From: Terrimesophilobacter sp963702165 | GTDB lineage: Bacteria > Actinomycetota > Actinomycetes > Actinomycetales > Microbacteriaceae | NCBI GenBank assembly: GCA_963702165.1 | Contig: OY969722.1 | Span: 1,674,001-1,738,000, forward strand | DNA length: 64,000 nucleotides | Direction: 5' to 3' | Shown here: positions 1 through 8,850 of the stretch, one piece after another | How positions within the stretch are numbered: the first letter of the stretch is position 1 | Layout: every line of letters begins with the position of its first letter | Program-made: the position numbers and the translations under genes | Notes under the pieces: generated by a model | What the model was told of the DNA's origin: nothing | The model's input: only the letters and a program-made list of their open reading frames with translations | Database searches by the model: none

Positions 1-692
1 CCAATGCCATCCTCGAGGGAAGCGGATGCCGGTGCAGCGCCCTCGACGACGATGACCACTTCGCCGCGGGTGCCGTCGGCGAAGCGCTCGGCCAGTTCGG
101 CCGCTGTTCCGCGCGCCACCTCTTCGTGCAGCTTGGTCAGTTCGCGGGCGACCACCAGCCTGCGGTCGGCGCCGAATGCGTCCGCGGCATCCGTCAGCGT
201 CGCGGCCAGCCGGTTCGGGGACTCGAAGAAGACCAGCGTGCGTTCCTCCCTGGCGAGGCGCCTGAGGTGCTCGAGCCGTCCCTTGCGCGGGACGAAGCCC
301 TCGAACGCGAACCGGTCGGTCGGCAGCCCCGACACGGCGAGCGCGGTCAGCACCGCACTCGGGCCCGGCAGCGCGGTGACCGTCACGTCGGCCTCCGCCG
401 CCGCAGCAACCAGCGGGAAGCCGGGGTCGCTGATCGCCGGCATCCCGGCGTCCGTAAGCACCAGCACATCGATGTCGCGGGCCAGTTCGACCAGCTCGCC
501 TGCGACCTGTGCCTCGTTGTGCTCGTGCAGCGGGATCAGCCGCGGCCGGTTGTCGATGCCGAGCGCGCGCATCAGATGGATGGCGGTGCGGGTGTCCTCG
601 GCCGCGATGACCTCGGCGTTCTCGAGCGCCTCGATGAGCCGCCGACTGGCGTCCCCCAGGTTGCCGATCGGCGTTGCGGCGAGGATGATCAC
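1..692 (-). CDS. rsmI: 16S rRNA (cytidine(1402)-2'-O)-methyltransferase, 3'-truncated by window edge
   Basis: The reverse strand encodes a protein opening with IILAATPIGNLGDAS, followed by AAEDTRTA and LTDAGMPAISDPG. These are the SAM-binding tetrapyrrole-methylase motifs of RsmI, which 2'-O-methylates C1402 of 16S rRNA in the ribosomal decoding centre. About 230 of the usual 270-280 residues are inside the window; the C-terminus runs off the left edge. The GTG start at 692 is chosen because GGAAGG lies about 10 nt upstream and the nearby ATG (700) is out of frame and hits a stop at once. The divergent neighbour is a PMT mannosyltransferase, the same divergent pairing known in mycobacteria (Rv1003/Rv1002c). 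The forward strand is also open here, but that frame is a shadow. Confidence 0.93.
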   Translation of the reverse strand, partial: MIILAATPIGNLGDASRRLIEALENAEVIAAEDTRTAIHLMRALGIDNRPRLIPLHEHNEAQVAGELVELARDIDVLVLTDAGMPAISDPGFPLVAAAAEADVTVTALPGPSAVLTALAVSGLPTDRFAFEGFVPRKGRLEHLRRLAREERTLVFFESPNRLAATLTDAADAFGADRRLVVARELTKLHEEVARGTAAELAERFADGTRGEVVIVVEGAAPASASLEDGI

Positions 693-732
693 GCCCCCAT
701 CCTTCCACCGCCGCGCGAGGTGCGTCAGTAGC

Positions 733-2403
733 ATGACCAAGGTGACGAGCAGAGGTGACGACGAGTTCGACGAGGTCATGTCCGGCCCGGTCGCGCTCGC
801 GGACGGCGAGGCCGCGGTCATCGAGCCGGTCATCGTCGAATCCACCGGCTCGCGTCTGGATGACTGGTGGTCCCGGATGCTCCGCACCCCGGCCCGGCGC
901 AGAGCCTGGGAGTGGGGTGGTCCGGCCGCGGTCACCGCGCTCGCCGCTGGCCTCCGGCTGTGGAACCTGGGGCATCCGCACGAACTGGTGTTCGATGAGA
1001 CCTTCTATGTGAAGGATGCCTGGACGCTCCTGCACCTCGGCTACGAGGCGCAGTGGCCCACGGATCCTGACGCCGCGTTCGAGGCCGGTCAGGTGGATGG
1101 CTACACCGACAGGCCGGCGTACGTTGTGCATCCGCCGCTCGGCAAGTGGGTGATCGCGCTCGGCCTGGCCGTGTTCGGTGCGGAAAGTTCGGTGGGCTGG
1201 CGCATCGGCACCGCGGTGGTGGGCATCCTGCTGGTGCTGCTTGTGATGCTGGTCGCGAAGCGGTTGTTCCGCTCGACGCTGCTCGCGGTCATCGCGGGCG
1301 GCCTGATCGCGATCGACGGCAACGCGATCGTGATGTCGCGCGTGGCGATCCTCGACGGCATCCTGGCGCTGTTCCTGCTGCTCGGCTTCGGCGCGGTGCT
1401 GCTCGACCGAGAGCACAGTCGCACAAGGCTCGCGCTCTGGCTCTCGCGGCGGGAGGGCGCCGGCCGCAGCACCGACTGGGGGCCGGCGCTGTGGTGGCGG
1501 CCGTGGCTCATCGCCGCCGGGATCGCGTTCGGGCTGGCGACCTCGGTGAAGTGGAACGCGCTCTACTACCTGGCCGCTTTCGCGGTGTACACCCTCGTCG
1601 TCGACGCACTCGCCAGGCGGCGCGCCGGCATCGGCTTCTGGGCATCCGGAACCGCGCTGAAGCAGGCGCCGGTGAGCTTCCTGCTCACCGTGCCGGTCGC
1701 GGTCATCGCCTACCTGGTCACCTGGACCGGCTGGTTCGTCACCGACGGCGGCTACAACCGGGACTGGGCCGAGCAGCCGGGCAACGCATGGACCGGCCCG
1801 CTGGCGTGGGTGCCGCTGCCGTTGCAGAGCCTGTGGCAGTTCGAGGTCAGCGTGTACAACTACCACGTCAGCGAGAACAACCCGCACGGCTGGCAGGCGA
1901 ATCCGCTCACCTGGCTGCTGCTGGTGCGGCCGACGATGATGTTCTACCGCGGTACCGATTTGGGCGTCGACGGATGCGGGTCCACGCGCTGCGCCGAGGT
2001 CATCCACGACCTCGCCAACCCGATCATCTGGTGGGCGTCGGTGGTCGCGCTGTTGTACCTCGTGTACCGGCTGATCCGGTACCGCGAGTGGCGGGTCGGT
2101 ATCATCGTGCTCGGCTTCGCGGCCGGGTATCTGCCGTGGCTGATGTACCTGAACCGCACGGTGTTCCAGTTCTATACGATCGCGTTCCAGCCGTACCTGA
2201 TCCTCGCGCTGACCTTCGCGCTCGGGGTGATCCTCGGGAAACCGAGCGACCCGACCTGGAGGCGGGTCGGAGGCATCCGGCTGGTCGCGGTGTTCCTCAT
2301 CCTGGTGGTGTGCGTGAGCGCGTTCTTCTACCCGCTGTGGACCGCGATGCAGGTCCCGGCCGAGTTCGTGCAGCTGCACTACTGGCTGCCGACCTGGCGG
2401 TAG
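733..2403 (+). CDS. pmt: Polyprenyl-phosphate-mannose--protein O-mannosyltransferase (PMT family)
   Basis: This is a 556-residue, strongly hydrophobic protein with about ten membrane segments. FDETFYVKDAW in the first extracytoplasmic loop contains the Asp-Glu pair that PMT enzymes need for catalysis. VHPPLGKW and the later Trp/Tyr-rich PMT C-terminal region (RTVFQFYTIAFQPYLILAL) also fit. Such enzymes transfer mannose from polyprenyl-phosphomannose to Ser/Thr of secreted proteins at the membrane. The open frame continues upstream into the rsmI antisense strand, but homology begins only near LDDWWSRML. I chose ATG 733; ATG 778, preceded by GAGG, is an alternative. Divergent transcription from rsmI matches mycobacterial Rv1002c/Rv1003. 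Confidence 0.9.
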   Translation: MTKVTSRGDDEFDEVMSGPVALADGEAAVIEPVIVESTGSRLDDWWSRMLRTPARRRAWEWGGPAAVTALAAGLRLWNLGHPHELVFDETFYVKDAWTLLHLGYEAQWPTDPDAAFEAGQVDGYTDRPAYVVHPPLGKWVIALGLAVFGAESSVGWRIGTAVVGILLVLLVMLVAKRLFRSTLLAVIAGGLIAIDGNAIVMSRVAILDGILALFLLLGFGAVLLDREHSRTRLALWLSRREGAGRSTDWGPALWWRPWLIAAGIAFGLATSVKWNALYYLAAFAVYTLVVDALARRRAGIGFWASGTALKQAPVSFLLTVPVAVIAYLVTWTGWFVTDGGYNRDWAEQPGNAWTGPLAWVPLPLQSLWQFEVSVYNYHVSENNPHGWQANPLTWLLLVRPTMMFYRGTDLGVDGCGSTRCAEVIHDLANPIIWWASVVALLYLVYRLIRYREWRVGIIVLGFAAGYLPWLMYLNRTVFQFYTIAFQPYLILALTFALGVILGKPSDPTWRRVGGIRLVAVFLILVVCVSAFFYPLWTAMQVPAEFVQLHYWLPTWR

Positions 2404-2427
2404 CGGAGGGGTTAAGGGAGCGGAGGG

Positions 2428-4242
2428 TTACGCGCCCAGCTGGGTGGCCATGAGCGCCGGGTCGGTGACCGGCAGCTGGCAGACGAATTCGCGGCAGAGG
2501 TAGCCTGTGGCGCCATCCGGGGCGGTCTTCGCCTCGAACAGGGTGAACCCGCTCTCGGCGAAGCGGAACGCCTGCTCGCCGGTCAGCACCGTGACCACTC
2601 CGCGCGGCATCGGCAGCGAGCGCACCAGGTCGCCCAGCTCTGACCTGCCGTCGGAGACGACGACCACCTGCGCGCCCGGTTCGGCGAGCGCCGCCATCAC
2701 CGTCAGCGATGCGCCGAAGGCGGTCGGCTGGCGCAGCGCCAGGGACGCGACCTGGCGGACTGCCGCCTCGCTCGCGTCGCGGTACCGGCGGTCACCGGTG
2801 AGCTGGTACAGCAGCAACGCCGCCCGGGCGATCGCGCTGACCCCGGACGGATAGGCGCCCTCAGACGGGTCGGCGCTCAGCGTCAGGCCTCGCGCTTCGA
2901 GCACAGGGTCGGCGGATGCCCGGAATGAGCCATCGTGCAAGCACCGGTCAATCAGTTCCCGCGCCGCGATCGCGTGGTCGGCCTCGCCGGTGGCGAGCGA
3001 AAGCTGCAGCAGTCCGCCGGCGAACAAGCCATAGTCCTCGAGGGTGGCGACGGCATCCGAGAGCCGACCGTCGACCGAGGCGCGCACGAGCGAGTGGTCG
3101 GCTCGGACGTGGTGCTCACGCAGCCAGTCGGCGGCGGTGCGTGCGGCATCCACCCAGTCCGGGCGATCGAGGTGGAAGCCCGCAAACGCGAGCGCCTCGA
3201 TGGCCATTCCGTTCCAACCGGTGAGCACCTTCTCGTCCAGCGCGGGCGCCGGCTGGCCAGCGCGCTCCTCGGCGGACAGCCGGTAGTAGCCGCCCTCGGT
3301 GCGGGTGCCGTCGACCTCGCTCTCGCTGTCCTGCGCGGAGGCGAATACCCCGTCGGGCAGCCGCAGCACCGCGAGCAGGAAGGAGGCGATCCCCTCCGCG
3401 GCTTCGCCGCCGCCCGGCACCTGGGCGTAGAGGCGCAGCAACTGGGCGTTGTCGTACAGCATCCGCTCGTAGTGCGGGTCGGTCCAGTCCTGTTTCGTCG
3501 CGTAGCGGAAGAAGCCGCCCTCGACCCTGTCTCGCAACCCGGATGCCGCCATGGTGTCGAGCGTGCGGATCGCCAACTCGCGGCCGGCGGTGGTGCCCTC
3601 GAGCAAGAAGGTCAACGCGGGTGCCATCGGGAACTTCGGCGCCGGGCCGAACCCGCCGAATTCGACATCCTCGGCGTCGGCGAAGCGCTCCGCGAGCTCC
3701 TCGAGTTCGCGCATGGTCGGCAGATCCGCTGCCTCGGGCGACCCGAGGGCGGCGATCGCGTCCACGACGGCCTGGGCGCTGTGCTCGACCTGCTCGCGCT
3801 CGTTCGCCCACGCCTCGCGCACGGCCTCGAGGACCTGCCGGAAGGCCGGGCTGCCCTGCACCGGACCCGGCGGCCAGTACGTGCCGGCGTAGAACGCGTG
3901 ACCCTGCGGGGTCACGAACACGTTCAGCGGCCAGCCCAGGTTCGGGGTGAACGCGCTCGCCGCCGCGAGCATCGTGCTGTCGACATCCGGATGCTCCTCG
4001 CGGTCGACCTTGATCGCGACGAAGTTGTCATTGAGGTACGCGGCGAGGTCGGGATCGCTGAAGCTCTCGCGCGCCATCACGTGGCACCAGTGGCAGGTCG
4101 CGTAGCCGATGGAGATCAGCACGGGCACGTCCCGCTCCGATGCCTCGGCGAAAGCATCCTCGCCCCACTGTTTCCAGGCGACCGGATTCTCGGCATGACT
4201 GCGCAGGTACGGGCTGATCGCGTTCGCGAGGCTGTTGGCCAT
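2428..4242 (-). CDS. YyaL/SSP411-type thioredoxin-domain protein (DUF255)
   Basis: A 604-residue protein. The N-terminal ~160 residues form a thioredoxin-like DUF255 domain with the signature HAENPVAWKQW and a redox-type C50-H-W-C53 motif followed by HVMARESF. The rest is an alpha/alpha barrel resembling glycosyl hydrolase or N-acylglucosamine 2-epimerase folds (LTGWNGMAIEALAFAG, GGFFRYATKQDW). It is related to Bacillus YyaL and mammalian spermatogenesis-associated protein 20. The biochemical role of the family is not settled. No signal peptide is visible, so it is probably cytoplasmic. It converges on the PMT gene with 24 nt between stops, and its start is about 40 nt from the divergent PdxH gene, so the two may share a promoter region. 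The family identity is firm; the function is unknown. Confidence 0.9.
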   Translation of the reverse strand: MANSLANAISPYLRSHAENPVAWKQWGEDAFAEASERDVPVLISIGYATCHWCHVMARESFSDPDLAAYLNDNFVAIKVDREEHPDVDSTMLAAASAFTPNLGWPLNVFVTPQGHAFYAGTYWPPGPVQGSPAFRQVLEAVREAWANEREQVEHSAQAVVDAIAALGSPEAADLPTMRELEELAERFADAEDVEFGGFGPAPKFPMAPALTFLLEGTTAGRELAIRTLDTMAASGLRDRVEGGFFRYATKQDWTDPHYERMLYDNAQLLRLYAQVPGGGEAAEGIASFLLAVLRLPDGVFASAQDSESEVDGTRTEGGYYRLSAEERAGQPAPALDEKVLTGWNGMAIEALAFAGFHLDRPDWVDAARTAADWLREHHVRADHSLVRASVDGRLSDAVATLEDYGLFAGGLLQLSLATGEADHAIAARELIDRCLHDGSFRASADPVLEARGLTLSADPSEGAYPSGVSAIARAALLLYQLTGDRRYRDASEAAVRQVASLALRQPTAFGASLTVMAALAEPGAQVVVVSDGRSELGDLVRSLPMPRGVVTVLTGEQAFRFAESGFTLFEAKTAPDGATGYLCREFVCQLPVTDPALMATQLGA

Positions 4243-4283
4243 GCGCTCAAATTAGCGGGGACGCGTCGGCCTATGCTGGGAAT

Positions 4284-4916
4284 GTGATCTCACGGCCGAC
4301 CCTGACCGGCACGATCGAGCTGGCGCTGCCGGAGTTCGACGCGCCGCCGGCTGACCCCATGCCGCTGCTCGTCGCGTGGGTCGAGACGGCCGAGCAGCTG
4401 GGCATTGTGGAGCCGTACAACGTCGCGCTGGCGACCAGCGATGAGGCCGGTCTGCCATCGAACCGGATGGTGCTCGCCAAGTCGTTCGACCTGGACGGGA
4501 TGACCTTCGCGAGCAGCAGCCTCAGCCGGAAGGGGCACGAACTCGCCGTGCGGCCGTATGCGGCCGCAACCATCTTCTGGCGGGAGACGCGGCAGCAGCT
4601 GCGGTTGTCCGGGCCGATCCAGCAGCTGCCGGATGCTGAAAGCGACGCGATCTGGGACGACCGGCCGGTCGCATCCCAAGCCTCAGCGACCGCGTCACAC
4701 CAGAGCGCGCCGCTCGACGACGAGACCGCGTTCCGCAGCGCGGCAGCCGAGCTGGCCCTGGCTGGGGCGGCGCTGCCGCGGCCGGCGACCTGGGTCGGCT
4801 ACCGCCTGGTTCCGGACGAGCTGGAGTTCTGGCACGGCAGCGTCGACCGCATGCACCGCCGGTTGCGCTACCTGCGCACCGCGGACGGCTGGACCCACGA
4901 GCGCCTGCAGCCCTGA
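4284..4916 (+). CDS. pdxH: Pyridoxamine 5'-phosphate oxidase
   Basis: A 210-residue protein of the FMN-dependent PNPO family. It has the family landmarks in order: VEPYNVALATSDEAGLPSNR (N-terminal FMN fold), RMVLAKSFDLDGMTFAS, SRKGHEL, PYAAATIFWRETRQQLRLSG and the C-terminal WVGYRLVPDELEFWHG with RLRYLRT. The last region matches the PNPOx dimerisation domain that binds the substrate phosphate. The enzyme oxidises pyridoxine or pyridoxamine 5'-phosphate to pyridoxal 5'-phosphate with O2. GTG 4284 is used because an overlapping ATG (4282) is out of frame. The length fits the family (200-230 residues). The gene is followed by a strong inverted repeat (4937-4992) that could end transcription. An F420- or heme-binding relative is less likely because the C-terminal domain is complete. 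Confidence 0.9.
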   Translation: MISRPTLTGTIELALPEFDAPPADPMPLLVAWVETAEQLGIVEPYNVALATSDEAGLPSNRMVLAKSFDLDGMTFASSSLSRKGHELAVRPYAAATIFWRETRQQLRLSGPIQQLPDAESDAIWDDRPVASQASATASHQSAPLDDETAFRSAAAELALAGAALPRPATWVGYRLVPDELEFWHGSVDRMHRRLRYLRTADGWTHERLQP

Positions 4917-4936
4917 CCGCCGCCCCCACCAGCGTT

Positions 4937-4992
4937 GAGTCGGGAGTTGTTGCCCAATTGGCCGTGCTCATTTGGGCGACAACTCCCGACTC
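4937..4992. repeat. Intergenic palindrome, family A copy 1
   Basis: Two 21-nt arms (4937-4957 and 4972-4992) are inverted with one mismatch and separated by 14 nt. The arm begins GAGTCGGGAGTTGTTGCCCA. A second copy with the same outer arm (GAGTCGGGAGTAG) lies at 60608-60667. It sits between the convergent pdxH and aldo/keto reductase genes, so it may act as a bidirectional terminator, but there is no T-run. Confidence 0.85.
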
Positions 4993-4998
4993 GATGGG

Positions 4999-5820
4999 CT
5001 AGTCGACCTCGTTGGGGTCGCTGCTGACCCGGTGTCCACGCTCGAGCGCATCGATCGACGCCATCTGGTCAGCGGTCAGCTCGAAGTCGAACACCTCGAA
5101 GTTCTCCTTCAGCCGCTCACGACGCGTCGACTTCGGGAACACGATGAAGTCGCGCTGCAGGTGCCAGCGGATCACGACCTGAGCGGGCGACTTGCCGTGC
5201 GCCTCGGCGGCCGCGGTGATCTCCGGCAGCTCGAGCAGCGGGTACTTGCCCTGACCGAGCGGGCCCCACGACTCGATGTGGATGCCGTGCTGCCGCGCGA
5301 AGGCCACGATCTCGCGCTCCTGGAAGTACGGGTGCAGCTCCACCTGGTTGACCGCGGGCACCACGTCGGTCTCGTCGAGCAGGCGCTGCAGGTGCGGCAC
5401 CTGGAAGTTCGAGACGCCGATGCTCCCCGCCAACCCACGGTCGCGGATCTCGGCAAGCGACTTCCATGACTCGACGAACTTGTTCGTCTTCGGGGCGGGC
5501 CAGTGGATCAGGTACAGGTCGACGGAGTCGAGCCCGAGCTTGCCGAGGCTCTCCTCGATCGCCGTGAACGGCTTGTCGCCGCCCTGGTGGTCCTGCCACA
5601 GCTTGGTGGTGATCCACAGCTCGTCGCGCGGGATCCCGGATGCGGCGATCGCCCGACCGACGCCCTCCTCGTTGCGGTAGATGGCGGCGGTGTCGATGTG
5701 CCGGTAGCCCAGTTCGAGGGCTTCGCTGACCACCCGTTCGGTCTCCTCCGGCGGCGTCTTGAAGACTCCGAGGCCGAGTTGCGGGATGGTCCTGCCGTCA
5801 TTGAGGGTGATCGTCTGCAT
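4999..5820 (-). CDS. Aldo/keto reductase (2,5-diketo-D-gluconate reductase type)
   Basis: A 273-residue NADPH-dependent TIM-barrel oxidoreductase. The catalytic tetrad is visible: Asp43 in GYRHIDTA, Tyr48 in IYRNE, Lys73 in ITTKLW and His106 in LYLIHWP. The C-terminal IVFPKSTRRERLKENFEVF is the NADP-phosphate-binding signature. The length and motif set fit AKR5-type enzymes (2,5-diketogluconate reductase, methylglyoxal reductases), but the physiological carbonyl substrate cannot be read from sequence. The gene stands alone between the palindrome at 4937-4992 and a TauE-type permease whose stop is 24 nt upstream. It may share a transcript with that permease and the RIO kinase, all on the minus strand. 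Confidence 0.93.
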   Translation of the reverse strand: MQTITLNDGRTIPQLGLGVFKTPPEETERVVSEALELGYRHIDTAAIYRNEEGVGRAIAASGIPRDELWITTKLWQDHQGGDKPFTAIEESLGKLGLDSVDLYLIHWPAPKTNKFVESWKSLAEIRDRGLAGSIGVSNFQVPHLQRLLDETDVVPAVNQVELHPYFQEREIVAFARQHGIHIESWGPLGQGKYPLLELPEITAAAEAHGKSPAQVVIRWHLQRDFIVFPKSTRRERLKENFEVFDFELTADQMASIDALERGHRVSSDPNEVD

Positions 5821-5844
5821 GACTCCCAGCCTAGGGCGGCGAAC

Positions 5845-6615
5845 TCAGCGCCCCTGCCGCAGCGCGTTCCAGGCGAGCTGCCCTGCACTGTAGAGCAGCA
5901 GCAGCGCGAAGAGGATGCTGCCCAGCAGCGGCGGGAGCAGCGCGGCGAGCGCTGCACCGCCGAACGACGCCGGGATGGCCAGGCATCCGATGACCAGCGC
6001 GCCACGGACATCCGAATTCCGCCGTCGCATGTTCGAGATGGTTCCGGTGATCGAGGTCGGGATCATCATGAGCAGGCTGGTGCCCTTGGCGATCAGGTCG
6101 CTCGCGCCGAAACCGAGCATGAGCACGGGCACCACGACCACCCCGCCGCCGACGCCGAGCAGGCCGGAGAGGATGCCGGTGATCAGGCCGACACCGACGA
6201 GCGCTGCGATCAGCCCGGGGTTGAGGTCGAGTTCCGCGCCGCGCTCGGGGATGAAAAAGAACATGCGCACCGCGACGATGAGCAGGAACGCGATGAACAG
6301 CCAGCGGAGCACGATCTGCCTGGTGCGGTGCAGGATCCAGGTGCCGATGAGCGACCCGACGATCGCGCCGGCACCGAGGCAGAGTCCGGCGATCCAGTCG
6401 ACGGAGCCCTGCAAACCGTAGGCGATCGTCCCGGCCACGGCGGTGGGCAGGATCGCGGTGAGGGAGGTGCCAGCGGCGAGGCGCTGCTCGTAGTGCAACA
6501 GCAGGATGAGTAGCGGCACGATGATGATGCCGCCGCCGACGCCGAACAGTCCGGAGAAGAAGCCGCCGATGACGCCGATGATGGCGAGGCGCAGCATCCG
6601 ACCCGATCGACTCAC
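5845..6615 (-). CDS. TauE/SafE family membrane permease (putative sulfite/anion exporter)
   Basis: A 256-residue protein with about eight hydrophobic segments and the duplicated TauE/SafE (DUF81) repeats: IGGFFSGLFGVGGGIIIVPLL near the N-terminus and GILSGLLGVGGGVVVVPVLM in the middle. Members export sulfite, sulfoacetate or related anions, although many have no assigned substrate. GTG 6615 is used; an internal ATG six codons later is possible. It lies between the AKR and RIO kinase genes on the same strand. Neither neighbour points to sulfur metabolism. A second TauE-type gene is at 40635-41435 inside the catabolic island. Confidence 0.88.
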   Translation of the reverse strand: MSRSGRMLRLAIIGVIGGFFSGLFGVGGGIIIVPLLILLLHYEQRLAAGTSLTAILPTAVAGTIAYGLQGSVDWIAGLCLGAGAIVGSLIGTWILHRTRQIVLRWLFIAFLLIVAVRMFFFIPERGAELDLNPGLIAALVGVGLITGILSGLLGVGGGVVVVPVLMLGFGASDLIAKGTSLLMMIPTSITGTISNMRRRNSDVRGALVIGCLAIPASFGGAALAALLPPLLGSILFALLLLYSAGQLAWNALRQGR

Positions 6616-6665
6616 TCGAACGAGCCTACTGCGCGCCGCTCATCGAGCCTCGCCACCGCCCCCCA

Positions 6666-7484
6666 TCACCACAGCTCGGCGATCAGCTCGGCGAACAGCG
6701 CCTCGGCGTCGCGGTCGACCCCACGCCGGGCGAACCAGGCACAGATGTTGACGCAATCACGGTGCAGCAGGTCCAGCCCGTTGGGGTTGCTGGCGACGTC
6801 GACGATCTGCGGCAGGTCGATCACGATGACCCGGCCGTCGTGCACCAGCAGGTTGTAGGCAGACAGGTCGCCGTGGGCGAAGCCGGCGCGAGCCAGGAGG
6901 CGCATGAGCAGCTCGGTCTGTTCCAGCAACCGGGCGAGCTCGCCCGGTTCGGCGCGGCTCTGCGCGAGGCGGGGCGCCGCGACACCGTCGCGTCCGATGA
7001 ACTCCATCAGCAGTTCGGTGCCCTGCACCTGCACCGGGTACGGCACCGGCGCGCCCAGCTCGTACAGCCGCCGCAGCGCCTCGAACTCGGCGAACGCCCA
7101 GTGCCCGGCCGCGATGGTTCGCCCGTACGCGGTGCCTTTCGCGGTGGCGCGCGCGTCGCGGCTGCGCCTCGTGCGCCTGCCCTCCTGATACATCGCGGAA
7201 CGGTGGAAGTCGCGCCGCTCGGCCGACCGGTAGCGCTTGGCGGCGAGCAGCACCGACTGGCTCGGATCATCCGGCACGGCGCGCTCGAGTAGGAAGACGT
7301 CCGCTTCCTTGCCCGACTTCAGCACGCCGAGTTCGGTGTCGACCGCCGCCGCGGAGGTGACGACCCAGTCGGGCAGCGGATGCGGCCCGCGCTCGCTCGG
7401 TGTGGTGGCCGGCCAGGTCGACCAGCGTTGGTTCTCTCCGGGTTCGAAGTCGGAGAAGGTGAAACTGAGGTTGTCGAATGACAC
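6666..7484 (-). CDS. RIO-type serine/threonine protein kinase
   Basis: A 272-residue protein with the RIO1/RIO2 kinase core: GVLKSGKEADVFLLE (nucleotide loop), the Lys in LLAAKRYRS, catalytic FAHGDLSAYNLLV (HGDxxxxN) and metal-binding VIDLPQIVDVASN (IDxPQ). RIO kinases are atypical kinases; the eukaryotic and archaeal members act in ribosome maturation, while bacterial roles are little known. The C-terminus (ICAWFARRGVD) is typical of the bacterial forms. A GTG start at 7484 is preceded by GGAG. A short coding leader with its own ribosome site lies just upstream (7521-7580). Confidence 0.9.
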   Translation of the reverse strand: MSFDNLSFTFSDFEPGENQRWSTWPATTPSERGPHPLPDWVVTSAAAVDTELGVLKSGKEADVFLLERAVPDDPSQSVLLAAKRYRSAERRDFHRSAMYQEGRRTRRSRDARATAKGTAYGRTIAAGHWAFAEFEALRRLYELGAPVPYPVQVQGTELLMEFIGRDGVAAPRLAQSRAEPGELARLLEQTELLMRLLARAGFAHGDLSAYNLLVHDGRVIVIDLPQIVDVASNPNGLDLLHRDCVNICAWFARRGVDRDAEALFAELIAELW

Positions 7485-7520
7485 GGTGGGTACTCCAGAT
7501 CTGCAAGACCCACCGGCGGC

Positions 7521-7580
7521 TCAGCTGCGGGTGACCTCTTGCGTGAAGGGGTCGGCGAAATGCACGACAAAGACATTCAT
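7521..7580 (-). CDS. Possible 19-residue leader peptide upstream of RIO kinase
   Basis: A short frame, ATG 7580 to TGA 7521, is preceded by a near-perfect ribosome site (AGGAAGGGGG, about 7 nt upstream). It could encode MNVFVVHFADPFTQEVTRS. It ends 36 nt before the GTG of the RIO kinase. No amino-acid run suggests attenuation. The strong SD and position argue for translation, but coding status is inferred only. Confidence 0.4.
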   Translation of the reverse strand: MNVFVVHFADPFTQEVTRS

Positions 7581-7640
7581 CACGTACCCCCTTCCTGAAG
7601 TACTCCTCTACTGGCGCGGCGTGGTGCCGCGCGCCACAGT

Positions 7641-8786
7641 CTAGGGCTGAGCCGGCGTCGTGTCGACGACCTGCAGGTGCCGCTCGTCGACACCGTTGTA
7701 GGCGCTCAGCGGGCGGATCAGCGCATTCGACTCCAACTGTTCCATGATGTGCGCTGTCCACCCGGTGATGCGACTGGCGACAAAGAGCGGCGTGAACTGC
7801 TCGGTGTCGAACCCCATCAGGTGGTAGGCGGGACCGGACGGGTAGTCCAGGTTCGGCAGGATGCCCTTGCGCTCGGTCATCGCGCTCTCCAGCGCGTCAT
7901 ACAGCTCGAGCAGGTCGGGGCGGTCGAACTCGACGATGAGGGTGTCGAGCGCGGCCTTCATGGTCGGCACCCGGGAGTCGCCGTGCTTGTAGACGCGGTG
8001 ACCGAAGCCCATGATCTTGCGCTTCTCGGCGAGTGCGGCATCCAGCCAGTCGGCCGCCCGGTCGGCGCTGCCGATCTCGTCGAAGATGTGCATGACGGCC
8101 TCGTTGGCGCCGCCGTGCAGCGGGCCCTTCAGCGCGCCGATCGCACCGACGACGGCCGAGTACAGGTCGGAGAGCGTGCTCGTGATGACCCGGCTGGTGA
8201 AGGTGGAGGCGTTGAAGGAGTGCTCCGCGTACAGGATCATCGACACGTCGAACGCGTCGACAACCGCGAGCCCGGGGACCTCCCCGAAGACCATGTGCAG
8301 GAAGTTCGCCGAGTAGGCCAGGTCATCGCGCGGCTCGACCAGCTCGAGGCCGCGGCGGCGGCGCTGGTCGTAGGCGACGATCGCCGGCAGCTGGGCGAAC
8401 AGGTAGGTCGCTCGTCCCTCGTTGAGCCGGCGATCGGTCAGCCCACCCGGTTCCGCGAGGGTCGGGTCGGTCGCACCGATCACGCTGACGGCGGTGCGCA
8501 CGACATCCATCGGATGCGCGGTGAGCGGCAGCTCGTCGATGATTCGCTTGGTGCGCTCATCCAGGTGCCGCAGTGAGCGCTCCTGCTTGGTGAAGTCGTC
8601 GAGTTGCTGCGGTGTCGGCAGTTCACCGAACCAGAGCAGATAGGCGACCTCCTCGAAGATGCAGTTCGCCGCGAGTTCCTGCACCGGGTAGCCGCGGTAC
8701 AGCAGGGAATTGGTCTCGGGGTTCACCTTCGAGATCGCCGTGTAGTCGGCGACGACTCCGGCGAGTCCCTTCATGATCTCGGTCAC
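7641..8786 (-). CDS. prpC: 2-methylcitrate synthase
   Basis: A 381-residue citrate-synthase-fold enzyme condensing propionyl-CoA with oxaloacetate to 2-methylcitrate. It has GLAGVVADYTAISKVN at the N-terminus, LLYRGYPVQEL, the catalytic His region GPLHGGANEAVM, the second active-site His in IMGFGHRVYKHGDSR, and the Asp region NLDYPSGPAYHLMGF. GTG 8786 is preferred because AAGGAG lies 6-7 nt upstream and the protein then starts with the MTEIMKGLAGV usual for PrpC; ATG 8819 is the alternative. It is the last gene of GntR-prpD-prpB-prpC, 64 nt after prpB. Context separates it from housekeeping citrate synthase. Confidence 0.93.
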   Translation of the reverse strand: MTEIMKGLAGVVADYTAISKVNPETNSLLYRGYPVQELAANCIFEEVAYLLWFGELPTPQQLDDFTKQERSLRHLDERTKRIIDELPLTAHPMDVVRTAVSVIGATDPTLAEPGGLTDRRLNEGRATYLFAQLPAIVAYDQRRRRGLELVEPRDDLAYSANFLHMVFGEVPGLAVVDAFDVSMILYAEHSFNASTFTSRVITSTLSDLYSAVVGAIGALKGPLHGGANEAVMHIFDEIGSADRAADWLDAALAEKRKIMGFGHRVYKHGDSRVPTMKAALDTLIVEFDRPDLLELYDALESAMTERKGILPNLDYPSGPAYHLMGFDTEQFTPLFVASRITGWTAHIMEQLESNALIRPLSAYNGVDERHLQVVDTTPAQP

Positions 8787-8850
8787 GCGTGCTCCTTCGT
8801 TGGTGCTGGTCTTACTCAATCAGCGCTGGTGGTCTCAATCAACACTGCGC

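Noticed and set aside
4..732. Open frame upstream of the PMT gene, continuous with it.
   Set aside because: It is antisense to rsmI, whose SAM-binding motifs are clear on the minus strand; PMT similarity begins after 733.
2935..4287. Long plus-strand frame opposite the YyaL-type gene.
   Set aside because: Arg/Gly/Ala-rich mirror frame of a high-G+C gene, no family features; the minus strand has the CxxC thioredoxin motif.
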